A stretch of DNA of 64,000 nucleotides from Ophiocordyceps camponoti-saundersi (nom. inval.) (taxonomy: Eukaryota; Ascomycota; Sordariomycetes; Hypocreales; Ophiocordycipitaceae), in assembly GCA_003339415.1 (NCBI GenBank), contig PDHQ01000038.1:63233-127232 (forward strand), in the 5' to 3' direction. The notes below the pieces were generated by a model that was given only the letters and a program-made list of their open reading frames with translations, did not search any database and had not been told where the DNA came from. The number at the start of each line of letters is the position of its first letter. Positions within the stretch are counted from its first letter, which is position 1. Positions 38,086 through 49,608 of this stretch are shown piece by piece. The translations under genes and the position numbers were made by a program.

Positions 38086-39235
38086 TCACCATCCTCTCTC
38101 CTGTCCACCGCTCAGGAAGCTGCAGTCACTGTCGAGGAGACAATGCCAGCCGCCGACGACGAGGCTTCCCACCGCTTCTGCACCAATCTCTTTGTCAGAA
38201 GAGTGGAGATTGTCTTTTTTTTTGTTCTCCTTTCTGCGAACGCTCGTCCGTTTGGGGAGCCAACCGTTTGTTTTGTTTTGTTTCTTCCTTTTCTGACAGG
38301 CTTACCAGACGTAGAAATCTTGGCATGTGACACGTGCCCTTGTTGTTGTTGTTGCTGTTGCTGTTGCTGTAGTTGTACCTGTTGGTCGTCGTCGTCGTCG
38401 TCGTCGTCGACGTGGTCCCGACAGAAGACGGTGAGTCCGCAAGTGTAGGCATCAAAGTCCGTCTCGTCCACCGAGTCCGGCAGGCAACCGGTGAGGACAC
38501 GGCCCAGGGTGATGACTACGGCCGCGTGGGTGCACAGCACGATGGCCCCGACTCCCTCTTCGTCTGACCGCCTGATGATGGCCTCGACGGTCGACGCGAC
38601 CCTCTCCTGAAGCTGAGCCAACGACTCGCCCCGCCCTTCCGGCACGCGAACCGACACGTACGATTCCTCGACCCGACGTGGGAACAGCTCGGCCAGGAGA
38701 TGGGTCGGTGCGGGACGGGGATGGGAAAAGGGGGCGAGGCCGAACCATTCTCCGATTCCTTGCTCGGCCCGTATCTTTAACCTTTTCCCCCTGTCGTGTT
38801 CATGATGACGTTGATGATCATCTTGGACGACAAAGGCGTCTATCGTCTGCATACAGCGGTAGAATGGGCTCGAGTACACCGCCTCCACCCGGGGAGAGAG
38901 CTTGGCCAGGTGGGAGGCTAGCTCGTCTGCCTGACTGACGCCGTGGGACGTCAGGGCCGGATCTGCCGCTATGCCGGTGGGGGAGGGGATGTGAGAAGTG
39001 TATACGCCGGTGACGGGGTCGACGAGCCAGTTTGAACGGAACTGATTTATCACAGGATGTACAGTGGGGGGGCAAAAAAGACCATGTTGGTTAATCTAAA
39101 GGCGTTCTGGGAGGATAGGAGAGAGGATGGGAGAGGGGGATGGATGTAGGGGAAGGAGGAGGAGGAAAGTAAAGTATCCTTGGAGTTACGTTCACGTACC
39201 CCATGGCGAACAACGTAGATTCTCTCCAGCGACAT
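38086..39235 (-). CDS. Histidine phosphatase (phosphoglycerate-mutase-like), Tfc7/tau55 type
   Basis: Exons 39235-39200, 39041-38306 and 38177-38086 give 287 aa. Exon 1 encodes MSLERIYVVRHG, which carries the catalytic RHG. Exon 2 starts FRSNWLVDP, then LTSHGVSQADELASHL, VYSSPFYRCMQTIDAF and LCTHAAVV with the second catalytic His. Families with this FRSNW start include the tau55 subunit of RNA polymerase III factor TFIIIC, so that role is possible. A Gln run (10) and an Asp run (8) sit at the end of exon 2. The 128-bp intron 2 is open in frame, and reading through it gives an unrelated tail. Splicing instead yields GGWHCLLDSDCSFLSGGQERGW, which matches the family end. A further splice at 38089 (GTGAGT) is possible, so the last residues are uncertain. 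Intron 1 is 158 bp. Confidence 0.82.
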
Positions 39236-40545
39236 GATGAATCTCTCATGGCCGTAGACAGTAATCTGTAGAGGATATACGGCTGAAGCCCGTTGAGATG
39301 TCGTCCCTTTTGCCTCCAGGCCGACGTGTGGGCGGTGGGTAAAAAACGGGGCCGACAACGGGAGAGATGAGTTGTTCCGCTCCGGAGCTACATACATACA
39401 TACATACGTTTCACACACCCACGTGACCCACCCAACCCCGGTTTCCACCCTTTACGCTTTTACGAGCCGCTGTCTCTCTATCCGCACCTACCTATGTAGG
39501 TACTACCATCTTTGATCATCATTCATCTCCCTGCAGTTTCTGAAATTGTCGTCTTCGTCGGCGAAAAAAAAATGGCTTGTCGAAAGGGAAACCGGGGTAG
39601 CAACGGGGGGGGAGAAGGAAAGAGGCGTTTTTCTTTGTTTTTTTCTTCATCTTGGGGTTTTCTCATCTTTATGCCGTGGAATTAGTGCTACGCACATCCG
39701 TACTCCGTACATATGTACATGCAGTCGTACGGAGGACTCACTGGTGGTGGTGGCTTGCATACATACATACAGCTCTGTTACTCTTCGGTAAGGGCCACTG
39801 CAGTGAGGCTGCATGACGATTTTGTACATATGTAGGTACCTAGATGTAGCATGTAAGCCGTGACGTAATCGTCATCCAACATCTCTCTCCCATCTCTACC
39901 TCCACCTCTCCCACCCCCTCCAGACAGATTCCCTCCTCACTTCTCCTCACTCATCATCATCATCATCATCATCATCGTCACGCCGATGGGTTAATCTCCG
40001 ATTGATCGTCCATCATAAAGCTTCATAACATTAACATCATCATCATCATCATCACAGACATATCCTCACTCACTCTCAAGAAGAAATGAAAAGAAAAGAA
40101 AAGAGAGACTTACTTCTTCTCGTCTCCACCATAAACCAAACGTCACCTCTCTTCCTCCACCCTTCATCCTCATCCTCATCCTCTTCCTCTTTTTCTTTTC
40201 TTTTCTTTGCCTTCCCCAATCGTGTCGTCATCTCTACCTACTGAAAGATCTTTCTCTCCCGATCGAGTTCAGATTTGTATATACATACCTACATACCAAG
40301 ATAAAAAGTCTCTCCTCTTTTCATTCATTCATTCTTCCTTTTTCATCCCTTACATACCCAAAAAAAGAAGCATCGTATCTGAATCCGTACATCATCATCT
40401 TCCTTTTTTTTTTCTTCTTTTTCACATTATTTTCTCGAGAGTGACTTTGTCCACTCTCCCTTTTTTTCGTCCTCGACCTGACGGACGAGGGACTTCCGAG
40501 ACTGACTGACTGATGAATCGAGACAAATCCAAGGGAGAGTTTAGA

Positions 40546-40550
<5 letters not shown>

Positions 40551-40592
<42 letters not shown>
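40551..40592. repeat. (AC)21 microsatellite
   Basis: 21 uninterrupted AC units. Confidence 0.95.
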
Positions 40593-40596
<4 letters not shown>

Positions 40597-41331
40597 CCTG
40601 GTCCCCTCCCCTCCCCCTTCCCCGTTGATGATTTGATTCTTTGAATATCCCCTGCATGAAAGCTGCACAGCCCCCCCGCCTTGCCTTGCCTTGCCTTGCC
40701 TAACCTTTTCCTCTTCACGCTTGCGCCCCCCCCCCGGCTTCGTTGGAAGAAAAAGGGAGGAGAAGAGTAGAGAGAGACACGCAGTAAAAGTCTATGTATG
40801 TACCATGACAACACGGGCGTCACTCCCCTCCTACTACCTACTACCTACTACCCGTCTTACCTGGGCACCCGGTATGAACTCCAAGATGGGATAGATCAAC
40901 TGGAGAAAAGAGAAAAAGAGACCAAGATAGACAGATAGAAAAGAGAGAGAATGTTAACAAAAGGATGGTCAAGTTCGTCCAGGTCCTTGGCCCACCAACC
41001 AGTCCAGCTCCGCCGACTAGAAAAGGCCAAGAATCGCTCTCAACAGGTTCCCCTATATGCTCCGTCCCCCAAAATTTCCCCGTCTTGCCATGCTGCAATT
41101 TACGCCTCTTTCCCTTCGCTGCCCAAGACACAACGAGATCCCATACCAAGATTTCATGTAACATGATCCAAAAAGAGAAAAGGAAATGATAAGAAAAGAG
41201 GAGAAGAAGAAGAAGAAGAAGAGAAGAAGAAATAAGAGGAATAACAAGGAAGACGGAAGACGAAGAAAGAGAAGGGGGGGAAAGGGATGGGGGGGAAGAA
41301 GCTTCACCATCGGCTGCCGAGGCCGCTTCCG

Positions 41332-41340
41332 TGCCTACCT

Positions 41341-41371
<31 letters not shown>

Positions 41372-41380
41372 TAGGTAGTA
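41332..41380. repeat. TACCTAGGCA palindrome followed by (GGCA)n array
   Basis: CCTACCTAGG then about eight GGCA units and two GGTA units. Confidence 0.9.
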
Positions 41381-41416
41381 TGAGAGAGACAGAAAAAGAC
41401 CCCTTCTCTCCCGCCA

Positions 41417-43396
41417 TCACATGACGGTGCAGGCTCCCATCGTTCGAGCCCTCCGCCTGCCACCACCGACGCCCCCGTCCTCGTCCAGCAGGTTGAGCCC
41501 CTGAGCCTCTCTCGCTCGACGCCTGCGTCTCCTGTGTCCCGGTCCGTCGGCTCCTGCCTCCTCGTTGGCCTGCATGAACTCGGCCCACTTGCTCTCCAGC
41601 CGACGCGCCGCCTCGGCCTCGCCCCGGAGGAGCCGCCTCTGGTGCTCGTCCACCGTCATCTGGAAGCCGTAGAAGCACTTGAGGCCAATCATCTCCGCCC
41701 CACAACCCGTCCGTCGGGCCCCCGCCACCATCTGCGCGTTGCGGAAGAGGATTTCGCGGATGCCCGTCCACGTCACGTTGGCGCAATCGTACACCACCAC
41801 CTGCAGCGTCACCCTCGGCTTGCTGACGCCCTCGCCCATCGCCGTCGACCGCCGGGACCGCGTCGCTACCATTGACGCCGCTTCGGCGAGCACCAGGTCG
41901 CTGATGCGCGTGTTGTCCAGGTCGATGCTCTCCAGGCCCACGCAGTGTTGCATCACCGGCAGCACGCCCACGTCGCTCATCTTCTCGCAGTAGCTCAGCG
42001 ACAGGTGCTTCAGCCCGGCCGCGCATGGTGCTCTGGCCAGATGCTCCGACAGGAGCGAATTCGTCAGGTCCTCGACATCCTCTAGCTCGAGGTGTGTTAG
42101 CCGGGGCGTTGTCGCCAGGATGGGCTCCAGAGCCGCGTCCGTCAAGGCTTTGCAGCCCGACAGCTGCAGTCCCTCCAGGTCCGGCACCACGTGGCCCATG
42201 GCCCTCACGCCCATACTGGAGAGCCGGCTGCAGCGGCTGAGGTCCAGGTGCCGTAGCCTTCGGGGCGGCACCATAGGCCGGTCCGTCAGAATGTCCAGCT
42301 CGGGATCCGTCCCGTGCATCATCACCTTGAGCGCCTCGTCGGTGAGCTCGATACATCCACACAGTACGAGCCTCTCCAGCCGATTCGTCTTGAAGATGGA
42401 CTCGGCCGTGGGGATGTTGTCGAAACCGCGGACCTCGCCGGCCCTGAGGTCTTTGAGCTTGGTGCATCGATCAATGACGGCCTTGATGCCCCGAGCCTCG
42501 ACCTTTTCACACCACGAGACATTGAAGAACTCAAGGCGAGGACAGGACTCGGAAATGATCTTGCACGATGCGTTGGTCACGGCGGCGAGACCGGTCAAGT
42601 TGAGGTGCACCAGCTTGTCGTTGGTCCTCAGGAGAGTGTGTAGGGTATGCTTCTGGATGTTGCGACAACCCTCTAGCGTCGCGTTGATGAGGTTCTTGCA
42701 GGCCTTGACGACTACCTCGGCCCGTTTGTAGTGCTCCACCTGGACGCAACCCCTGAGATTCAAGTGGTTGACAAAGGGGCCGGCAGCAACGACGATCCTG
42801 GCCAGAGAGTCTGCCGGTATCTCCTGGTAGAACTCGGAAGCATCAAAAGAGGTCCACAGCTGGCCGTCGAAACAAAATTTGTAAAACAACTTGCTCACGC
42901 GAGAGGCCCGCACGAGCTCCTTGGGTCTCAAGAAGGACAAGACGTGGATGCAAATCTCGTATGGTAGCTTATCCCATCGACAAGAGCGCGATTTAGGTTG
43001 GGCTCGGGACGCCAGGCCTTCGTGCCTGCACCGAAGCTCGAAAGGTAGTGAGACGCTGGTGGGCGAAGCGGCGGGAATCGTAGCGTGGTCGACCTTGCGA
43101 ACGGCAAGCTGGCTATCAATAGCCTCGATCAGAGGCAAGTCGATGATCGACGTCGAACCGGTAGGCAGCGATGGCTGAGGACTGATGGACGGGCCGGCCA
43201 CGAGGCTTACGCAAGACAGGGCGCTGCGGGTGCTGTAGGGACTGCTGGCCGACCTGGATCGGCGGAGGCCGTGAAGCGAGGGCGATGAGGAAATACGCTG
43301 TAGGCCACGCAGCAGGCGGCGGCGGCCCTTGGACTTGACGGGCATTGCGTGCTGGGCAGCCGGAGATGGGTCGCCGTCGTCGTCGAGGTGAGCCAT
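41417..43396 (-). CDS. F-box/leucine-rich-repeat protein with C-terminal CaaX box
   Basis: Likely substrate receptor of an SCF ubiquitin ligase. Intronless, 659 aa. Residues 1-140 are Ser/Arg-rich and disordered. The F-box is at about 141-187: WDKLPYEICIHVLSFLRPKELVRASRVSK. From about 205 to 570 follow at least ten amino-acid-type LRRs of the CC class (LNLRGCVQV, LEGCRNIQ, LNLTGLAAV, LVLCGCIEL, LDLSRCSRL, LQLSGCKAL, LELEDVEDL, LSLSYCEKM, IDLDNTRI). The tail is basic (RRRRRAREA) and Gly/Arg-rich, and the last four residues are CTVM, a farnesylation-type CaaX. It resembles Pof2/Amn1/FBXL2-type proteins more than Grr1, but I cannot assign an ortholog. Confidence 0.88.
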   Translation of the reverse strand: MAHLDDDGDPSPAAQHAMPVKSKGRRRLLRGLQRISSSPSLHGLRRSRSASSPYSTRSALSCVSLVAGPSISPQPSLPTGSTSIIDLPLIEAIDSQLAVRKVDHATIPAASPTSVSLPFELRCRHEGLASRAQPKSRSCRWDKLPYEICIHVLSFLRPKELVRASRVSKLFYKFCFDGQLWTSFDASEFYQEIPADSLARIVVAAGPFVNHLNLRGCVQVEHYKRAEVVVKACKNLINATLEGCRNIQKHTLHTLLRTNDKLVHLNLTGLAAVTNASCKIISESCPRLEFFNVSWCEKVEARGIKAVIDRCTKLKDLRAGEVRGFDNIPTAESIFKTNRLERLVLCGCIELTDEALKVMMHGTDPELDILTDRPMVPPRRLRHLDLSRCSRLSSMGVRAMGHVVPDLEGLQLSGCKALTDAALEPILATTPRLTHLELEDVEDLTNSLLSEHLARAPCAAGLKHLSLSYCEKMSDVGVLPVMQHCVGLESIDLDNTRISDLVLAEAASMVATRSRRSTAMGEGVSKPRVTLQVVVYDCANVTWTGIREILFRNAQMVAGARRTGCGAEMIGLKCFYGFQMTVDEHQRRLLRGEAEAARRLESKWAEFMQANEEAGADGPGHRRRRRRAREAQGLNLLDEDGGVGGGRRRARTMGACTVM

Positions 43397-45017
43397 TGTG
43401 CAAAAGATGTTTTGTTTTCACAGAAAGGTCGAGGTCAGGACGAAATTCGCGCGGACGGCGATGCGAGTCGGCTCATGACGGCGTCGCGGACGAGGGCGAA
43501 GATGCCATTGTCTGCCGTCCAGGAGGACTGATCAGGGGACCAGGCCAGCGGGGTTGGTCACCAGCCAGCGGCTTTTTGAGGAGGATAACGTTAGCACGGG
43601 CAGAAGCAGGAGAGGTATCGGGTACCTCTTTGTATCTGCCTATTGCATGTGTGTAGCATGGCCGGCGACGCCTGACCTGGACAGGTGTTGGTCGGACACG
43701 GGGCGTATCGGATACCTACTTACCAGCTACTCGCTCACAGTCAGGCTGTCAGCACGTCCGGCCACATGCTCGGGGCCAAACCATCAGCGGACGGACAGGG
43801 GGGGGGGGGGGGGAGGAGGGGGAGGGGGGTAGAGGGGGGGTCATTCAGTTGACGAAGGGTGGGCCAGGTTCAGCAGCGAGGTAGCGGCGGGGGACTCAGG
43901 GAGCCGGCTAAAAACCTGGAAGGGTAAAAGAGGTGCGCAATGCCGTGGGACCGTCATTCTATCGGGTCATCATCATGCACGCCTGAAGCCTAGAATATTG
44001 TTGGCGGCAGCAGGCAGGTGATAATGAAGAGGGAAGAAAATTGTGCCCCTCACGGACAGTGCAGGCCTGTATGTACATATGTTAGTATGTACATCTGTAT
44101 ATACGGATATGTGGTATGTTAATGTACGAATGCCAGGGCCTACTGCGTACATGGTATTTACAGGCGGACAGTGCAGCTGAGAGGTAGGTATGCAGGTAAA
44201 TCGGCGGGCGCGGGGTAGTTGGGATGTATATCGATAAGCCGCATCTTCACCACCTCACCGTCAATGAATGACCTTCCACCTCTGATGATTATGAGGCTAG
44301 ATTCTCTTACCCGTGAAACGACGACTTAGATCCCTCTTTGTGCTCGGCAGCAGTTTTATTCAGCCTGACTCAATCCCGGAAAAGCCGCGCCCGTTGCCAA
44401 GAACAGATATGCAGCGGCCCGTAAGCCGTCCTAGGGTTGTCCGTCCTAGGGTTGTCCGTCCTAGGGTAGCCCATCGTCCCCCCCCCCCCTGTTGGGGGCC
44501 GCCGCATGGTTGGGCAACAAAACTCGACGGCGAATAAATCTGCACGTACCGCCTGTTTCAGCCGGCATCTTCGGGAGATGCCCAAAGAAGAGACGAATGT
44601 CACCACCCAAGGGCCGATCTGACCTTGACAGATGGACCGGGGCCACGAGGAAGCAGCAACAAGAAAGAAAGAAAAAAGGGCTTTTCCTAGTAGTAGAGGT
44701 TGGACGCTGCTTACCAAAGCTTGTTGGTGCAGATTCGTGGTGACGTCCAGAGACCAAAAGCATCCATTTGCCGCCGCCCCCGCATATCCCCCACTGTATC
44801 CGTACCCTGAGCCCTGTACCCGTACCTCGAAATCCCAAACACACCCCCGACATCACCGTTTGCCTCAAATATCCTCCGCCATCCATCTCCCCTCCCCCCG
44901 TTCTACAGCAGCAACAGCACACGAGCCACACCACACCCGGCTCTGACGCCCCGGCTCCCCGAAGACTCCCCGAAGGCTCCCCGCAGCCATCCGTTCATCT
45001 TCGCCTCTCTGTCGAGA
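43397..45017. promoter_or_regulatory. Divergent spacer between F-box gene and PAS kinase gene
   Basis: 1.6 kb between two start codons. It contains a G run (43800-43813), TACATA/TGTACAT repeats at 44075-44105 and a 15-bp repeat at 44431-44470. Both promoters must lie here. No gene is seen. Confidence 0.55.
44431..44470. repeat. 15-bp tandem repeat with telobox-like CTAGGGTT
   Basis: Unit CTAGGGTTGTCCGTC occurs twice exactly (44431-44445, 44446-44460), then CTAGGGTAG (44461). It is about 550 bp upstream of the PAS kinase start. Confidence 0.85.
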
Positions 45018-48000
45018 ATGCATGGCGGGCAGCCAGATCCAAGTCGGTCCCCTCCACCGCCCTCTACACTCCTTCTCCTGACCGCCTCCCAAGTCGTCGA
45101 CCCGGAAAATGAACGAGGTCGCTCCGAGCTGCTGCCGCTGCCAAAGAATCGCAGCACCGGCAATCTGGTTCTTCAAACCGACCTGCCCTCCGACCGCGCC
45201 CGCTTCCGCCTTTCGTTCGAAGCCCCCTCTGTCGACCACGAAATCATGACGAGATCCGCTCATCTGCCGGACCACGATCACGGCTCCGGCTTGTCTGGAC
45301 TGCGCCGCATACGCCAACAGCATCCCCCATCCCGAAATCCGACCCTACCCAACTCGGGCGCCTCATCGCGAAGCCCTTCCGTCGTCGCGCTGTCTCGCTC
45401 TACCTCCATGAGTGCCAATCCGGGCCTGATATCGCATCCCTCCGTACCGACTTCGCCCAGCTTCTCTGAAGATCTGTCCCGGTTTCCCTCCGAATCCCTC
45501 CACTCCTTCTCCTTTGCCCATCAATCCGAGGAGTTCATTCATAACCGCCAGAGCGTACTGAAACGCTCCATGGATTTCATGAAGGACCACATGGGCTGGA
45601 CCAGGTCCATGTCTTCGTCCCAGGCTGGTCTGGCGAGCGCCCAGGCCCGCGTTGCGGGAGACATGGAAGCCCTTAATATGCTCGAGCTTCTGGCTCAGGC
45701 ACAGGTCATTGGCGCTGGAAACTTGCCCAACCCGGACCCGTCAAGACCTGCACCTCCCTTGACAGGGCCCGCCGGCTTGACCGACGACAATGTGTTTGAG
45801 AGCCAATTTGCGCCTCGTTCTTCCAACTCTGACCAGCATGTCGATGTTTCCAGGACGATTCCGCCTTCCAAGTCCCTCCAGGTCCACTTCGAGGAGGCGA
45901 CGCCGATGCGGCCTACCAGTGATTCTGAGAATTCAAGCAGGACGCCCACCAATGAGAGCGGAACTACCGCTGTGACGTCGCCCCCTGCGTCGCGCCCACT
46001 GAGTCTCAAGCGTACCATGACGGATACCGTGGGTTTCGCCGTTCAGGACAAGCTTATGGATACCATGTCCCAGCCATTCTTGGCAGATCAACAGTTATGC
46101 GAAGAACCTGGAGTCGCTTCCATGTCCTCGCAAACTTACCATGCGTCGAGACACTTTCCCAGCGCCCTGGGCTCCACCGTGCATGGCCATACCAGCAGGT
46201 GGGTGCCTGCCGCCCAGGCCATTTTCACGACTGAGGCGAAGCCCCCTTGGACCATCATAGCAGCCAATGATTTGGCCTGCCTCGTCTTTGGAGTTACCAA
46301 GGCTGAAGTTCGCAAGATGGGCATCCTAGAAGTTGTTCAAGAGGAGAGGCGGGCCTGGTTGGAACGGAAACTTTTGCGCAGCGAAGACGATGAGGCAGGG
46401 GAGGGTAGCGAAGGGAGCAAAGTCAAATCGCCCGCCGCATCGGCCGCCTCCACTCTACTGGGCGGCCGATCGGGCATCACGGCACAGCTCCTGAGCAAGC
46501 CCAACTCAAGATCCAAACCGCCCCAGGATTCCCCCAGGAGGGCGCAGACGGTCCACAGCGGAGACCCGATCCCGTCAAAGACACGCGGCTCAGGCCAGCA
46601 TCGAAGCAACCTCTCGCGCGGCGTCCTGTTGTGCGGTGACGTTCTCCCTATCCAGAAACGAAACGGTGCCAGGGGCTCGGCGAGCTTATGGGTCAAGGAG
46701 AAGCGGATCGGTCTGATCTGGGTGTTGGAAGAGATACACGAGGATGTAGCCTATCTGGACTTGAACGAGGAGGGCATTGTCAACGGCGTCTCGGGCGCCG
46801 CCGACGCCATATGGGGCGCCAAGTCGGCACACACTGGCTTCGACGTGGCCGAGTTGATACCCCGGATCCCGAGACAAGGCATCGATCCCACTGTCGGGGA
46901 TATCGACTTTGCTCAGATCGCCCGCCGCAAGTACTTTACCTGCCCCAACGCTCGACAGGTCAGCATACCGTGCACGGCGGAGCAGGTCCGGGGTAAGTTG
47001 CAGTTGCGGGTGTCGTCGTTCCCGCACATGGCTGGCATCGTCGTCGTCGACCCGGACAATCTGAAAATCAGGAGCTCCAATTCGGTCTTTTGCGGCGCCT
47101 TGTTCGGATATGAGAAGCCAGACGGGATGGCCATCAACTCCTTGATCCCCGACTTCGACAAGATTCTCGAGACGATGACGGAGGAAGACGGCCTGCAAAT
47201 ACTGGACGGCATGGTTGTCCCCGAGCAACGCTTTCGCAGAGCCTCGGCCTTTCTCGCCCTCAAGGAGCATCGGCCCGACGCTGCGGCCGCCTTCCTACAG
47301 CCGGATGGGCTGCCTGCTAAACACCGCGACGGATCGGATCTGAAGATTGACGTTCAGATGCGCGTTGTGGAGAGTGAGAAGCAGTCGAGCCTTGCTCACG
47401 AGACGGTTTTCGAAGGAAGCGACGAGGACGACGCCGATAGCAATTCGGAGCCCATGTCTGTGCCCCGCAAAGAGATGGTGTTTGCTCTCTGGATTACCTA
47501 TTCACGGCACCTTCACGCGCATCCGCGCTTCCAGGTCGGGTCTCCCGCCGAGTCCGGCTCGACGACGCCTCTGCACCAGCCATCCCCTGGCCAGACGCCG
47601 CCCACACACACGCCAGTGGATATGACGTCGGACGACGATGAGGCGGCAAAGCAGACGCCGCGAGCAGCCCCGACGCTGTCACGCCAGCTGCGGGATGCCG
47701 CACTGAGCGCCGCCGCCAGGGTCACACGGCACGGCAAGACGCAGTCCAAGGCCGATAGCGATAAGGCGGCGGCGGCGGCGGCAGCGGCGCGGACTGCCGA
47801 AGCAGGACGCAAGACCAGGATTGACGACTACACCATTCTCGAAGACATGGGCCAAGGGGCATACGGCCAGGTCAAGCTGGCGCGGCACAAGCAATCCGGC
47901 AAGAAAGTAGTGCTCAAGTACGTGACGAAGCGACGCATCCTCGTCGATACATGGACCAGGGATCGCAAGCTGGGCACGGTGCCGTTGGAGATTCACGTCC

Positions 48001-48690
48001 TCGAATACCTGCGCCGACCCGAGTTCCGGCATCCCAACATTGTAGAGATGGAGGGCTTCTTCGAAGATGACGCTAATTACTACATCGAGATGGCGCCTCA
48101 CGGCTTGCCCGGCATGGATCTCTTCGACTACATTGAGCTGAGGGCCAACATGGAAGAGGCCGAGTGTCGCAGCATCTTTGTCCAGGTCGCTCAGGCCATA
48201 CACTTTCTCCACGCGACGGCCCATGTGGTTCATCGCGACATCAAGGACGAGAACGTCATTCTCGACGGCGAGGGCAACATCAAACTCATAGACTTTGGCA
48301 GTGCCGCATATATCAAGAGTGGCCCCTTTGACGTCTTCGTGGGCACCATCGGTGAGTTTCCCCCTTATTTTTTCGTTCTTGTGCCTCAATTAAGCCAAGT
48401 GCTCACCTCGCGCAGACTATGCCGCTCCCGAAGTCCTGGCTGGAAAGCCGTACGGTGGCAAAGAGCAAGACGTTTGGGCGCTGGGCATCCTTCTGTACAC
48501 CATCATCTACAAGGAGAACCCATTCTACAGCATCGACGAGATCATGGACCGCGACTTGCGCGTGCCTTTTACCATCAGTGATGAGAGCATCGACCTTATA
48601 CGCTGCATGCTCGACCGCGACGTTAAGAAGCGGTTCGACATCACGCAGGTGCTGGAACACCCGTGGTGTAAAGCCGCTGAGACGACATAG
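45018..48690 (+). CDS. PAS-domain Ser/Thr kinase (Psk1/PASK-like)
   Basis: Nutrient-responsive kinase; yeast relatives control glucose partitioning and translation. Exons 45018-48351 and 48416-48690 (intron 64 bp, GTGAGT...CAG) give 1202 aa; the ATG at 45246 is an alternative start. The N-terminal 370 residues are Ser-rich. A first PAS-like region is at about 375-450 (AIFTTEAKPPWTIIAAND LACLVFG) and a second at about 660-720 (AGIVVVDPDNLKIRSSN). The kinase domain is at about 934-1195: ILEDMGQGAYGQVKLA, VVHRDIKDEN, DFGSA, and across the splice FVGTIDYAAPEVLAG. The FVGTIDYAAPEVL block with KPYGGKEQDVWALGILLYTI is typical of PASK. An Ala run encoded by GCG repeats lies just before the kinase. 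Confidence 0.93.
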
Positions 48691-49057
48691 AGTGAGCGTC
48701 CAAGATATAGACGCACAGTTTCCGAAGACGACAGAGACACAGACGATTGAGATTTTACGCTTCATTTCGAGCCAGTTCTCAGTTTCCTTTCTTTTCTTCT
48801 TTACTTTTTACCCTTATTTCTTTTTTTTTCCTCCTACATTTTGGCGATACCCGCTCGCGTTGGCGGTTGACTTCAGCAATAGCGAGCAGCGCGCGCAGAC
48901 AAGAACATACAGAAAGGAGCAGTTGGTACAAAAGGGTTTTCAGGCATCAGCAACGGGGAGCCTTTCGATTTAAAGGAGACGAAAGCAGCTTCGTTTCCTG
49001 CCTTGGTCAATGAGTTTTTTTCTTCTTCTACTTCTTTCTCTCTCAGTTCCTTGGCTT

Positions 49058-49096
<39 letters not shown>

Positions 49097-49174
49097 CCTT
49101 CTGGGTTCCGGACCAGTGGACTGGGGGGTGCGTGCGTCGCAGTCCCAGAACCGNNNNNNNNNNGTTCTTTCTTT

Positions 49175-49220
<46 letters not shown>

Positions 49221-49608
49221 ACCACAGGGGGGGGCCCCCCCCCCCCCCCCCCCCCCCCTTTTTTTGCCCTCTCAGGGCCTGGACATGTCCTCTCATATGG
49301 AAGGGGCTACATGATGACGACAACGATGATGACGATGAACTCGAGCCTGGACCCCCTCCCCCCCCGAGAGAGCGTGATATAAGCGAGACGTGGCGATAAG
49401 TGGCAATGTAGTTAGAAAAAGGGAAACGGAGAGCAGACGGCGTGAGGGCGTCAAAGGGGGGTGTTTAGAATTCTGTGGATAAGATGAGATGAACAGGGTG
49501 TGCTTATATATACATCCCACATATGTGCAGAGAGACAGAAAGATATATAGACGAGGAAGAAAGAAAGAAACGGAAGAAGAATAAAAGAAGAGAAGAGGAG
49601 AAACTCAC
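48691..49608. other. Convergent spacer with homopolymers and an assembly gap
   Basis: 918 bp between the PAS kinase stop and the Mio/Sea4 stop. It holds 36 Cs (49060-49095), ten Ns (49154-49163), about 40 Ts (49180-49219) and another C run near 49234-49258. No gene is seen. Confidence 0.65.

Larger units (their letters stand above)
39236..41416. other. Spacer upstream of the Tfc7-like gene
   Basis: 2.2 kb, no firm gene. It contains ATC repeats (39953-39976, 40036-40054), a TTTTC/CTTTT stretch at 40190-40210, an AC array at 40551-40592, a CTTGC repeat at 40679-40698 and a GGCA array at 41340-41372. A 39-nt exon-like piece at 40855-40893 on the minus strand is described under findings. Confidence 0.55.

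Noticed and set aside
38112..38305. Readthrough C-terminus of the Tfc7-like protein
   Set aside because: Lys/Thr-rich and unlike the family; splicing restores the conserved end.
41304..42467. 387-codon frame overlapping the F-box gene
   Set aside because: Gly/Arg/Ala-rich out-of-frame shadow of the LRR exon.
44431..44470. Telomere remnant
   Set aside because: Only three degenerate cores at 15-bp spacing, not a TTAGGG array.
46686..47270. Antisense frames within the PAS kinase
   Set aside because: Shadows of a GC-rich coding exon.
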